DNA of 13,868 bases from Nitrospiraceae bacterium UBA6905 (lineage in GTDB: Bacteria > Nitrospirota > Thermodesulfovibrionia > Thermodesulfovibrionales > UBA6898): contig DKBH01000013.1 of NCBI GenBank assembly GCA_002451165.1, forward strand, positions 1 through 13,868, in the 5' to 3' direction. The position numbers were made by a program, and so were the translations under genes. The notes under the pieces are model-generated. The model worked only from the letters and a program-made list of their open reading frames with translations. It was not told where the DNA came from and made no database searches. The first letter of the stretch is position 1; the number at the start of each line of letters is the position of its first letter. Below are positions 1 to 6,103 of the stretch, in pieces.

Positions 1-2
1 CC

Positions 3-163
3 GCCCCATCGGAGGGCGCTGCGCTTGCGCTCACACCAGCGTCTCGCTGTGCGTCCTCTGATAGAGGCCGCCCATCAAGCCACTGGAGCGCACTGCTCCC
101 CGAGGCCTCCGGCCCTTCAGGCCCTCAGCCTCCTCCGCAGCCGCTCAGCGCCCTCCGTTGGGC
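3..163 (+). repeat. attC-like integron recombination site (putative)
   Basis: Bases 10-21 (CGGAGGGCGCTG) are an exact inverted copy of bases 146-157. Immediately outside the right arm, 157-163 reads GTTGGGC, which fits the integron core consensus GTTRRRY. The left outer bases 3-9 (GCCCCAT) are an imperfect partner of its complement GCCCAAC. The interior contains smaller hairpins, such as CCTCT/AGAGG around 55-67. A long imperfect palindrome ending in GTTRRRY, with an ORF starting about 20 bp later, is the usual layout of an attC followed by a gene cassette. The length of about 161 bp is at or above the upper end of well-known attC sites, and the left core is degenerate. No integrase lies in the window. 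Being an integron site is therefore an inference from structure; the inverted repeat itself is certain. Confidence 0.6.
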
Positions 164-183
164 GTTATAGATTGTGGACAGAA

Positions 184-888
184 ATGGTCTTGACACCATC
201 GCAAGTACGGACGTTTTATGATCGCTTTGGAAGAAAGCAGGACGCACAGGCACTTTATGAAAATGCAGCGTTAGATGACCTCATTGCCCACGCAGCATTC
301 GATCAGGCAGATAGCATTTTCGAATTTGGATGCGGAACTGGCCGTCTCGCGTCTCGTCTGTTGACGGAACATCTGCCTCGCTCCGCATCGTACTTTGGCA
401 TCGACATAAGCAAGACTATGATTGACATCTCAGGTCAACACATTTCGCCTTTCGCTGATCAAGCCGAGGTAGCGCTATCAAATGGCTCGATGTATTTCCC
501 GCTTTCCGATCATTCTGTCGACCGAGTTGTCTCAACCTACGTCTTTGACCTGCTGTCGGAAACAGACATCCGCAAAGCGATCTCAGAGGCACATCGGGTG
601 CTTAAGCCGAATGGAAAGCTCTGCTTAGTGAGTCTCACAAAAGGTAACTCTATTACCTCACGGGTCGTTTCTGGGTTGTGGTCAGCGCTATTCTATTTGC
701 ATGCGCCGTTGGTCGGGGGCTGCCGACCGATTAGGATCGAATCATTCATTAGTCGACAGCGTTGGTCAGTAGAATATTGCAATGTGGTTACACAGTTTGG
801 GGTGCCATCGGAAGTACTCGTTGCCAACCCAGAAGGCACGCACAACAACGCGTTCACCACGGACGCGTCTAATCGGCGTGCCGGTTAA
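184..888 (+). CDS. Class I SAM-dependent methyltransferase, likely integron cassette gene
   Basis: The 234-residue protein has a Rossmann-type SAM-binding fold. Motif I (FEFGCGTGR) is at about residues 46-54, an acidic strand-2 end (GIDIS) at 72-76, and the family's HRVLKPNGKLCLVSL segment at about 137-151. The substrate cannot be told; such proteins methylate small molecules, lipids or quinone precursors. The frame stays open upstream to base 25, but that part would translate the attC-like repeat, so I take ATG 184, 20 bp after the core site. There is no strong Shine-Dalgarno, which is common in cassettes. The stop TAA lies inside GGTTAACGC, a position typical of the next attC boundary, and the last 10-15 residues look like read-through into that boundary. 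By eye it is less GC-rich than the genes to the right, which fits transfer. Confidence 0.8.
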   Translation: MVLTPSQVRTFYDRFGRKQDAQALYENAALDDLIAHAAFDQADSIFEFGCGTGRLASRLLTEHLPRSASYFGIDISKTMIDISGQHISPFADQAEVALSNGSMYFPLSDHSVDRVVSTYVFDLLSETDIRKAISEAHRVLKPNGKLCLVSLTKGNSITSRVVSGLWSALFYLHAPLVGGCRPIRIESFISRQRWSVEYCNVVTQFGVPSEVLVANPEGTHNNAFTTDASNRRAG

Positions 889-940
889 CGCAAATGTTCC
901 CTCCCTCACTTCGCTTCGCACGGTTTGCTTCTTGCGAGAA
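883..940 (+). repeat. Possible truncated attC left half behind the methyltransferase gene
   Basis: GGTTAACGC at 883-891 contains the methyltransferase stop codon and resembles the left core (RYYYAAC) of an attC site. It deviates at one pyrimidine position. The next bases (CCTCACTTCGCTTCGC) resemble the interior of many attC sites. I found no GTTRRRY right core between 889 and 1167, so if this is an attC it has lost its right half. Support is weak and rests mainly on the stop-codon position and the site upstream of the gene. Confidence 0.3.
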
Positions 941-1132
941 ACTTCACTTGTTGTATCCCTTGATATCTACGTGTTTGTCGGTGAAGACCACATCGGTTTA
1001 AGGTCACTTATGGGTTTAAAGACATAAAAAGACTAGTAGTGCAAGGCAGAATTTGTTGCGGTGTGATGCCTAACTGCCCATGGACTGTTTTCTAATTACT
1101 TGATGGCCTCGTGCGTAATCAGCGGCTTCCTA
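889..1132. other. Gene-free junction between cassette and folK
   Basis: I see no convincing gene here. An open frame that starts inside the methyltransferase gene and ends at 1027 has no family features or ribosome-binding site. No tRNA, transposase remnant or clear terminator hairpin is visible. Two similar AT-rich words (GGTTTAAGG near 994 and GGGTTTAAA near 1013) lie about 20 bp apart, without known meaning. The stretch probably marks the boundary between the mobile cassette and the core chromosome. Confidence 0.5.
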
Positions 1133-1160
1133 TTTACTATTCACTCTTCACTGTTTACTA
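1133..1160. repeat. Degenerate heptamer tandem repeat
   Basis: Four consecutive 7-mers read TTTACTA, TTCACTC, TTCACTG and TTTACTA, consensus TTYACTN. A partial unit (TTCCTA) may precede them. The repeat ends directly upstream of folK and its last unit contributes to a TATAAT hexamer. Heptameric tandem repeats are known in some bacteria, notably cyanobacteria. Whether this one recurs in the genome cannot be seen here. Confidence 0.6.
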
Positions 1161-1164
1161 TAAT
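1159..1164 (+). promoter_or_regulatory. TATAAT -10-like hexamer at the folK start
   Basis: A perfect TATAAT ends 3 bases before the folK ATG. There is no good -35 partner at 16-18 bp; the nearest resemblance is TTTACT at 1133-1138, with a spacing of 20. If used, the transcript would begin at or very near the ATG and be leaderless, which would fit the absence of a Shine-Dalgarno before folK. It may be a by-product of the AT-rich repeat. Confidence 0.25.
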
Positions 1165-1167
1165 TTT

Positions 1168-1641
1168 ATGGCGATCGCGTATGTCGGCATCGGCTCCAAT
1201 ATCGGAAACAGGCAGGCGAACTGCCGTGAAGCGGTTCGTATGCTCGTTGAAAACGGCTTGGTCGTGCTGAGGCAGTCATCCCTCATAGAGACAGAACCTT
1301 GGGGAATTACGGACCAGCCGCGATTCATTAATATGGCGGTAGCCGTCGAGACGGACGTTGCTCCGGAACAGCTCCTCGTCATCCTGAAGAATATCGAAAA
1401 GAGCATGGGACGGGTCGAGGCGGTCCGCTGGGGACCGCGGGTCATTGACCTGGATATCCTCTTCTACGACGATCTGATCCTTGATACCGAGGGACTGGTC
1501 ATTCCCCATCCGCATTTGCATGAGAGAGATTTTGTGCTCAATCCCCTTGCGGAGATAGCCCCGGAAAAAATCCACCCTCTGCTGAACAAGACCGTCGAAG
1601 AACTGAGGCTTGCCTTATCTCTCAAGCAACTTTCTTCGTAG
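1168..1641 (+). CDS. folK: 2-amino-4-hydroxy-6-hydroxymethyldihydropteridine pyrophosphokinase
   Basis: HPPK transfers pyrophosphate from ATP to 6-hydroxymethyl-7,8-dihydropterin in cytosolic folate synthesis. The 157 residues match the usual family length of about 160. Seen in the sequence: the N-terminal strand with GSNIGNR (9-15), the WGITDQPRFIN loop (about 45-55), and the HPPK signature RWGPRVIDLDIL (87-98). The metal-binding aspartates are D94 and D96, and the PHLHERDFVLNPLAEI block follows (115-130). The frame runs upstream to a GTG at 1111, but that would translate the heptamer repeat and add 19 residues the family lacks, so I chose ATG 1168. No Shine-Dalgarno is visible. No other folate gene is adjacent; ilvC follows 201 bp downstream. 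Confidence 0.95.
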   Translation: MAIAYVGIGSNIGNRQANCREAVRMLVENGLVVLRQSSLIETEPWGITDQPRFINMAVAVETDVAPEQLLVILKNIEKSMGRVEAVRWGPRVIDLDILFYDDLILDTEGLVIPHPHLHERDFVLNPLAEIAPEKIHPLLNKTVEELRLALSLKQLSS

Positions 1642-1788
1642 GCAGTCCCCCGTGGCCTGATGATTCCGGGAATTCGTTGCTTTGATCCTGTGAAACACAG
1701 CTCCAGGTTGCTTTGGCGACTATGAGAAAGAGAGCCGTGGTCGAAGCGCAACCGATTGCAATAAATAGAAAATTCTCGGAATTTGTAC

Positions 1789-1838
1789 TATAATAGGGCC
1801 TCTTGACAGCAATGACTTCAAAGAGAATTAGAGGAGGG
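1789..1838 (+). promoter_or_regulatory. Candidate promoter element and strong RBS upstream of ilvC
   Basis: TATAAT at 1789-1794 is a perfect -10-like hexamer, but no good -35 is visible 15-19 bp upstream. A perfect TTGACA at 1803-1808 lies downstream of it and has only a poor -10 partner (AATTAG, 1826-1831). The strong Shine-Dalgarno GAGGAGGG (1831-1838) ends 4 bases before the ilvC ATG and fixes that start. The gap from 1642 to 1842 holds no gene. I see no leucine- or valine-rich leader peptide typical of attenuation in enteric ilv/leu operons. Confidence 0.35.
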
Positions 1839-1842
1839 AAGT

Positions 1843-2859
1843 ATGATAAAAGTCTATTACGATAAAGATGCAAACCTTGGCGCCCTGAAAAAGAAGAAGA
1901 TTGTGATCATGGGATATGGCAGTCAGGGACATGCACATGCGAACAATCTTAAAGAGAGCGGCATGGACGTTACTATAGGCGTCAGAAAGGGGTCCAGTTG
2001 GGACAAGGCGAAGGCCGCCGGATTCAAGGTCATGACGCCAGCTGATGCCGCAAAGATGGCTGACGTCATCATGATCCTTCTTCCTGACGAATATCAGGCC
2101 GACATCTATAATAACGAGATAGCTTCTAACATGAAGAAGGGTGTGTATCTGGCATTCGCCCACGGCTTTAACATTCATTTCGGCCAGATCGTGCCTCCTG
2201 CAGACGCAAACGTCTTCATGGCTGCGCCGAAGGGGCCGGGGCATCTGGTACGGGCGGAATATTCGCGGGGGAGCGGCGTCCCGTGCCTGATCGCTATCCA
2301 TCAGGACCCGTCGAAGAACACTAAGGGCATTGCCCTTGCCTATGCCTCTGCCATCGGCGGGGGAAGGGCCGGGATTATCGAGACGAATTTCAGGGAAGAG
2401 ACCGAGACAGACCTCTTCGGCGAGCAGGCAGTGCTCTGCGGCGGCATTACCTCGCTCATCCAGGCAGGGTTCGAGACGCTCGTCGAGGCGGGGTATGCTC
2501 CTGAGATGGCCTATTTCGAGTGTCTCCATGAAGTGAAGCTTATCGTTGATCTCATCTACGAGGGCGGTATTTCCAATATGCGTTATTCCATCAGCAACAC
2601 AGCCCAGTACGGGGATCTTACGCGCGGTCCAAGGGTTGTGACTGAAGAGACAAAGAAGGAGATGAAAAAGATCCTCGCTGAGATCCAGGACGGTGTTTTT
2701 GCACGGGAGTGGATGCTGGAATGCAGGGCGAACAAGCCGGTCTTCAATGCCCTGACCAGAAAAGGAGAGAAGCATCAGATCGAGGAAGTGGGCGGTCGCC
2801 TTCGGGCCATGATGCCATGGCTGAAAAAAGGCAAGCTGGTAGACAAATCAAAGGCATAG
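1843..2859 (+). CDS. ilvC: Ketol-acid reductoisomerase (class I, short form)
   Basis: IlvC converts acetolactate or acetohydroxybutyrate to the dihydroxy acids of valine, isoleucine and leucine synthesis, using Mg2+ and NAD(P)H. At 338 residues it is the short class I form. The Rossmann glycine motif GYGSQGHAHANNL is at 24-36. The cofactor loop VRKGSS (47-52) has Arg, Lys and Ser placed as in NADPH-preferring enzymes. Catalytic groups are visible: H107, K130 (APKGPGH), D190 and E194 (DLFGEQ), E226, E230 and S251. All expected metal ligands are present. It heads a + strand group with psd, pssA and leuA and is preceded by a strong ribosome-binding site. The link to leuA makes branched-chain biosynthesis the shared theme. 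Confidence 0.98.
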   Translation: MIKVYYDKDANLGALKKKKIVIMGYGSQGHAHANNLKESGMDVTIGVRKGSSWDKAKAAGFKVMTPADAAKMADVIMILLPDEYQADIYNNEIASNMKKGVYLAFAHGFNIHFGQIVPPADANVFMAAPKGPGHLVRAEYSRGSGVPCLIAIHQDPSKNTKGIALAYASAIGGGRAGIIETNFREETETDLFGEQAVLCGGITSLIQAGFETLVEAGYAPEMAYFECLHEVKLIVDLIYEGGISNMRYSISNTAQYGDLTRGPRVVTEETKKEMKKILAEIQDGVFAREWMLECRANKPVFNALTRKGEKHQIEEVGGRLRAMMPWLKKGKLVDKSKA

Positions 2860-2903
2860 CAGATAACGGCAACGGCGGAGGAGAAAGCGGGGAGGCCCGC
2901 ATT

Positions 2904-2948
2904 ATGACGCACTTCATCTGTGACCTTGCCGGTACCTTTAGCCTGTAA
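2904..2948 (+). CDS. Possible 14-residue leader ORF coupled to psd
   Basis: ATG 2904 opens a 14-codon frame (MTHFICDLAGTFSL) with a good Shine-Dalgarno, GGGGAGG at 2889-2895, 8 bases upstream. Its stop TAA (2946-2948) overlaps the psd ATG (2948-2950) as TAATG, a classic termination-reinitiation arrangement. psd itself has no visible Shine-Dalgarno just upstream, and an in-frame TAG at 2939-2941 prevents any earlier psd start. I infer that translation of this short ORF may deliver ribosomes to psd. The peptide itself resembles nothing known. Confidence 0.4.
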   Translation: MTHFICDLAGTFSL

Positions 2949-3586
2949 TGATGAAATTCGCATCCGAAGGATATCCCTTTATCGCTTCAGCAGCTGCCAT
3001 TTCCGTACTCTGTTTCTGGGCCGCCGGTGCAGCAGCTGCCGCTGTGCCCGTTCTCATTACAGCTTTCATGTTCTACTTCTTCAGGGACCCCGAGAGGAGC
3101 GTTCCCATCGGGCCGGGCCTCTTCGTAGCTCCTGCTGACGGCAAGGTGATCGTCGTACGGGAGACGGAAGAAACATCCTGTCTCCACGCCAGTGCTATCC
3201 AGATCAGCATCTTCATGTCCCCCCTGGATGTGCATGTGAACCGCGCTCCCTGTGACGGCAAGGTCAAATCCGTAAAGCATACCAAAGGATCATTCTTCGC
3301 AGCATATAAAGATGAGGCATCGTTCCGGAACGAGCGCATTGACATGGTGCTGGAAACACCCGACGGAGATATTTTGGTACGCCAGGTGGCAGGCTATGTT
3401 GCACGAAGGGCAGTCTGCAGGGTATCGGAAGGCACTGTCTTGCAGCGGGGCGAGAGATACGGGATAATTAAATTCAGTTCACGGGTCGATCTGTATGTCC
3501 CGAAGGATGCTGCGGTGAGGGTGCAGCCGGGAGAAATGGTGAGGGCAGGTGAGACCGTTCTCTGTGAGATCGGCGCGAGGGGGTGA
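2948..3586 (+). CDS. psd: Phosphatidylserine decarboxylase proenzyme, PSD-A type
   Basis: Psd decarboxylates phosphatidylserine to phosphatidylethanolamine at the inner membrane; the proenzyme cuts itself and forms a pyruvoyl group from a serine. The 212-residue length fits the short PSD-A (archaeal-type) group. A hydrophobic N-terminus (about 10-45) with a FFRDPER motif comes first. PADGKV follows (D64 likely catalytic), then MSPLDVHVNRAP (H96 likely catalytic). The C-terminal cleavage block reads IIKFSSRVDLYVP at about 173-185. The family normally has Gly-Ser at the scissile bond; here it is S177-S178, keeping the pyruvoyl-forming serine but not the glycine. The start is fixed by an in-frame stop 7 bases upstream. 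The stop overlaps the pssA GTG by 4 nt, placing both enzymes of the PE branch in one coupled unit. Confidence 0.95.
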   Translation: MMKFASEGYPFIASAAAISVLCFWAAGAAAAAVPVLITAFMFYFFRDPERSVPIGPGLFVAPADGKVIVVRETEETSCLHASAIQISIFMSPLDVHVNRAPCDGKVKSVKHTKGSFFAAYKDEASFRNERIDMVLETPDGDILVRQVAGYVARRAVCRVSEGTVLQRGERYGIIKFSSRVDLYVPKDAAVRVQPGEMVRAGETVLCEIGARG

Positions 3587-4380
3587 CCGTGGTGGATCAT
3601 GAGCTGAAGGCGAACGGCGATAAACAGCCGAAGAAGGGCGTCTACCTTCTGCCCAATACACTCACGCTCTGCGGCATGTTCTGCGGCTTCTATGCCATCA
3701 TGTCGGCGATAAACGGCAACTTCGCCTATGCTGCATGGGCGATCATGCTCGCAAACATCTTCGATGGACTCGACGGCTGGATAGCGCGTCTTACCAATAC
3801 AACGACCCGTTTCGGCGTCGAGCTTGATTCCCTTTCCGATCTCGTTGCCTTTGGCGTGGCGCCGGCGGTTATGATGTACAAATGGTCACTGTTCCCCTTT
3901 GGCAGGCTCGGTTGGGCTGCTGCATTCCTTTTTGTCGCGTGCGGAGCTCTCCGACTTGCACGATTCAATGTACAAACCGGTTCCTCCGGTTCCAAGGCCT
4001 TCAAGGGCATGCCCATACCGGGTGCAGCATCGATTCTGGCCTCGGTCGTAATCTTTTATTCCTGGTATGAGGTCGGACAGGAGACGCCGGATAAACATAT
4101 CTTCTATCCGCTCTTCACGATCGTCCTGTCGCTCCTGATGGTGAGCACATTCAGATTCCACGGTGTAAAGGAGATTGACTTTAAGGAGAAGAAGCCGTTT
4201 TGGGTCCTTATCGTCTTTGTGCTCGTTCTTTTTGTCCTGCTCATTCATCCGTCACCGGCCATATTCGTCTTTGCAATGCTTTACCTTGTTTGGGGTATAA
4301 TTGAAAATACCGTGCTCTTCATGAGAAGGCGGCGCGAAAAGAAGAAGGGTCAGCAAGGAGAACCAGGAGTGCAGCAATGA
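3583..4380 (+). CDS. pssA: CDP-diacylglycerol--serine O-phosphatidyltransferase
   Basis: PssA makes phosphatidylserine from CDP-diacylglycerol and serine in the membrane, directly feeding Psd. The protein is a polytopic CDP-alcohol phosphatidyltransferase. The diagnostic motif DGxxAR-x8-Gxxx-D-xxx-D is complete: D64, G65, A68, R69, G78, D82 and D86. Several hydrophobic segments follow and the C-terminus is basic (MRRRREKKK). GTG 3583 overlaps the psd stop. The purine-rich AGGGG at 3578-3582 is better spaced for GTG 3589 or 3592, so the true start may be 2-3 codons later. The C-terminal stop overlaps the leuA ATG (ATGA). The family resembles the Bacillus-type integral PssA rather than the peripheral E. 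coli enzyme. Confidence 0.95.
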   Translation: MTVVDHELKANGDKQPKKGVYLLPNTLTLCGMFCGFYAIMSAINGNFAYAAWAIMLANIFDGLDGWIARLTNTTTRFGVELDSLSDLVAFGVAPAVMMYKWSLFPFGRLGWAAAFLFVACGALRLARFNVQTGSSGSKAFKGMPIPGAASILASVVIFYSWYEVGQETPDKHIFYPLFTIVLSLLMVSTFRFHGVKEIDFKEKKPFWVLIVFVLVLFVLLIHPSPAIFVFAMLYLVWGIIENTVLFMRRRREKKKGQQGEPGVQQ

Positions 4381-5879
4381 GATTGATCAAGATATTCGAT
4401 ACAACCTTGCGCGACGGCGAACAGTCGCCGGGCGCTTCCATGAATGTGGATGAAAAGATACAGATGGCCAAGCAGCTGGTCAGGCTCGGGGTCGACATCA
4501 TCGAGGCTGGATTTCCCATTGCATCTCCCGGCGATTTCGAGGCGGTCAAGCGTATAGCCAATGAGGTGCGGGGGACGACGATTGCGGGGCTTGCCCGGGC
4601 AAAAGAGGAGGATATCCGGAGGGCCTACGAGGCCATCAAGGACGCGCCGGAGCATCGCATCCATACATTCCACTCGAGTTCTGACATCCATCTGGAATAT
4701 CAATATCGCATCAGCAGGGAAGAGGCATTGAAACGGTCGGTTGCCATGGTGGAACTTGCCCGGAGTCTCGCAGCCGATGTCGAGTTCTCTGCGATGGATG
4801 CGACGCGAACAGAACTGGCCTTTCTTGTTGAATTGATTCTTGCCGTTGTCGAAGCAGGGGCGACTACGGTCAATATCCCTGATACGGTCGGCTATACGAC
4901 GCCCGTAGAATTCGGTGCCATGATCAAGGCAGTAAAGGATAGGATCGGTGATCAGGCTGTCATTTCGGTGCATTGTCACAATGACCTTGGTCTGGCTGTG
5001 GCCAATTCGCTTGCGGCGATCATCAACGGCGCCGGACAGGTGGAGTGCACCATCAACGGCATCGGGGAGCGCGCCGGGAATTGTTCCATGGAAGAGGTCG
5101 TTATGAACCTTGCGACAAGGAAAGATTTCTACCGAGCAACGACCAATGTCCGTACCCGTGAGATCATTCGGACGAGCAGACTCCTGACGAGAATAACGGG
5201 CATCCGTGTTCAGCCGAACAAGGCGATTGTCGGGGCCAATGCCTTTGCCCATGAATCCGGCATACACCAGGACGGACTGCTCAAGGAAAAGATGACCTAT
5301 GAGATCATACGGCCGGAGGATATCGGGCTGAAGCAGACCGAACTTGTCCTGGGCAAGCACTCGGGGAGGCATGCCTTTAAGGTCCGTCTCCAGGAGCTAG
5401 GCTATGATCTGTCGCCGGAAGAAATCGAAAGTGCCTTCGTGAAGTTCAAGCACGTTGCAGACCAGAAGAAGCAGATCTTTGACGAGGATATTGAAGCCCT
5501 TGTGACGGAAGAGGTGTCCAAGGTCCCGGAAGCCTTTAGGCTCACTGATTTGAAAGTTTCGAGCGGTATGGGCGTCATACCCAAAGCAACAGTCAAGATG
5601 AGGATCAGGGGCAGGGCTGTACAGAAGACCGCCAAAGGTGACGGACCGGTAGATGCGACCTATCAGGCCATAGCGTCGATAACCAAGACCAAGAGCAGGC
5701 TGCTGAAATTCGACGTCAAAGGCATTACCGGAGGCACGGACGCGCTCGGCGAAGTCGTCGTGACACTTGAAGAACACGGTAAATCGGTCAGGGGGCAGGG
5801 TGCTGACACGGACATCATCGTGGCTGCGGCAAAGGCATATATAACCGCTCTCAACAAGCTTGCTTCCCGGAAGAAATAA
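4377..5879 (+). CDS. leuA: 2-isopropylmalate synthase
   Basis: LeuA condenses acetyl-CoA with 2-oxoisovalerate, the first committed step of leucine synthesis. At 500 residues it has the full DRE-TIM barrel plus the C-terminal regulatory LeuA domain, which usually binds leucine for feedback inhibition. Seen: FDTTLRDGEQSPG (7-19), NIPDTVGYTTP (about 166-176), SVHCHNDLGLA (197-207) and INGIGERAGN (226-235). The metal ligands are D8, H199, H201 and N235. The C-terminal region from about residue 380 matches the regulatory domain (KFDVKGITGGTDALGEVVV). ATG 4377 overlaps the pssA stop by 4 nt and has AGGAG at 4365-4369, 7 bases upstream. Citramalate synthase is the main alternative, but IlvC in the same cluster favours LeuA. 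Confidence 0.95.
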   Translation: MRLIKIFDTTLRDGEQSPGASMNVDEKIQMAKQLVRLGVDIIEAGFPIASPGDFEAVKRIANEVRGTTIAGLARAKEEDIRRAYEAIKDAPEHRIHTFHSSSDIHLEYQYRISREEALKRSVAMVELARSLAADVEFSAMDATRTELAFLVELILAVVEAGATTVNIPDTVGYTTPVEFGAMIKAVKDRIGDQAVISVHCHNDLGLAVANSLAAIINGAGQVECTINGIGERAGNCSMEEVVMNLATRKDFYRATTNVRTREIIRTSRLLTRITGIRVQPNKAIVGANAFAHESGIHQDGLLKEKMTYEIIRPEDIGLKQTELVLGKHSGRHAFKVRLQELGYDLSPEEIESAFVKFKHVADQKKQIFDEDIEALVTEEVSKVPEAFRLTDLKVSSGMGVIPKATVKMRIRGRAVQKTAKGDGPVDATYQAIASITKTKSRLLKFDVKGITGGTDALGEVVVTLEEHGKSVRGQGADTDIIVAAAKAYITALNKLASRKK

Positions 5880-5908
5880 GACAGACCATCCTCTGTAGGA
5901 GAGCAAAC

Positions 5909-5931
5909 CCCGCCCTGCAGAGCGTGGCGGG
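5909..5931. other. GC-rich hairpin 1 after leuA
   Basis: CCCGCC (5909-5914) pairs exactly with GGCGGG (5926-5931) around an 11-base loop containing CTGCAG. No run of T follows, so it is not a standard intrinsic terminator. It lies 30 bp after the leuA stop and is paired in tandem with a second hairpin. Confidence 0.5.
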
Positions 5932-5940
5932 CGGACTGAA

Positions 5941-5977
5941 ACCCGCTCAGCCACCGTCAGGATGCTGGCTGGCGGGT
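5941..5977. other. Strong hairpin 2 in the leuA-lon gap
   Basis: ACCCGC (5941-5946) and CAGCCA (5948-5953) pair exactly with TGGCTG (5966-5971) and GCGGGT (5972-5977). This gives a 12-bp stem with one bulged T (5947) and a 12-base loop. No T-tract follows. With hairpin 1 it could be an RNA 3' end or a structured leader of the downstream protease mRNA, whose ATG is 126 bp away. I could not match it to a known riboswitch. Confidence 0.55.
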
Positions 5978-6103
5978 GCCCGGAAGAGCATTGCTGATTA
6001 GTGCAGAAGTCGAATCGTTTTTGCAGCACCCTGATATCTCGGGGATCAGTCAGCGCTGTGGTAACACCAGGCTCAGCACACATGTGAAGAACGGAGGAGG
6101 GAA

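Noticed and set aside
25..183. N-terminal extension of the methyltransferase frame
   Set aside because: It would translate the attC-like repeat, and the methyltransferase fold starts after M at base 184.
782..1027. 81-codon open frame overlapping the methyltransferase end
   Set aside because: Overlaps a recognisable gene in another frame and has no ribosome-binding site or family motif.
1672..1682. Short palindrome ATTCCGGGAAT between folK and ilvC
   Set aside because: Only 5-bp arms and no T-tract or repeat copy; likely chance.
1803..1831. Perfect TTGACA upstream of ilvC as a -35 element
   Set aside because: The only -10 at proper spacing (AATTAG) is poor and would overlap the ribosome-binding site.
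1828..2775. Long minus-strand frame opposite ilvC
   Set aside because: ilvC has all catalytic residues on the + strand; the opposite frame shows no motif and is a codon-bias shadow.
4350..5372. 340-codon minus-strand frame opposite leuA
   Set aside because: leuA is unmistakable on the + strand and the antisense translation resembles no protein family.
5881..5990. Possible c-di-GMP (GEMM) or cobalamin riboswitch in the leuA-protease gap
   Set aside because: GCAAACC followed by a hairpin recalls GEMM, but the GACGCAAAGCC-like segment and second-stem receptor are missing; no B12 box is convincing.
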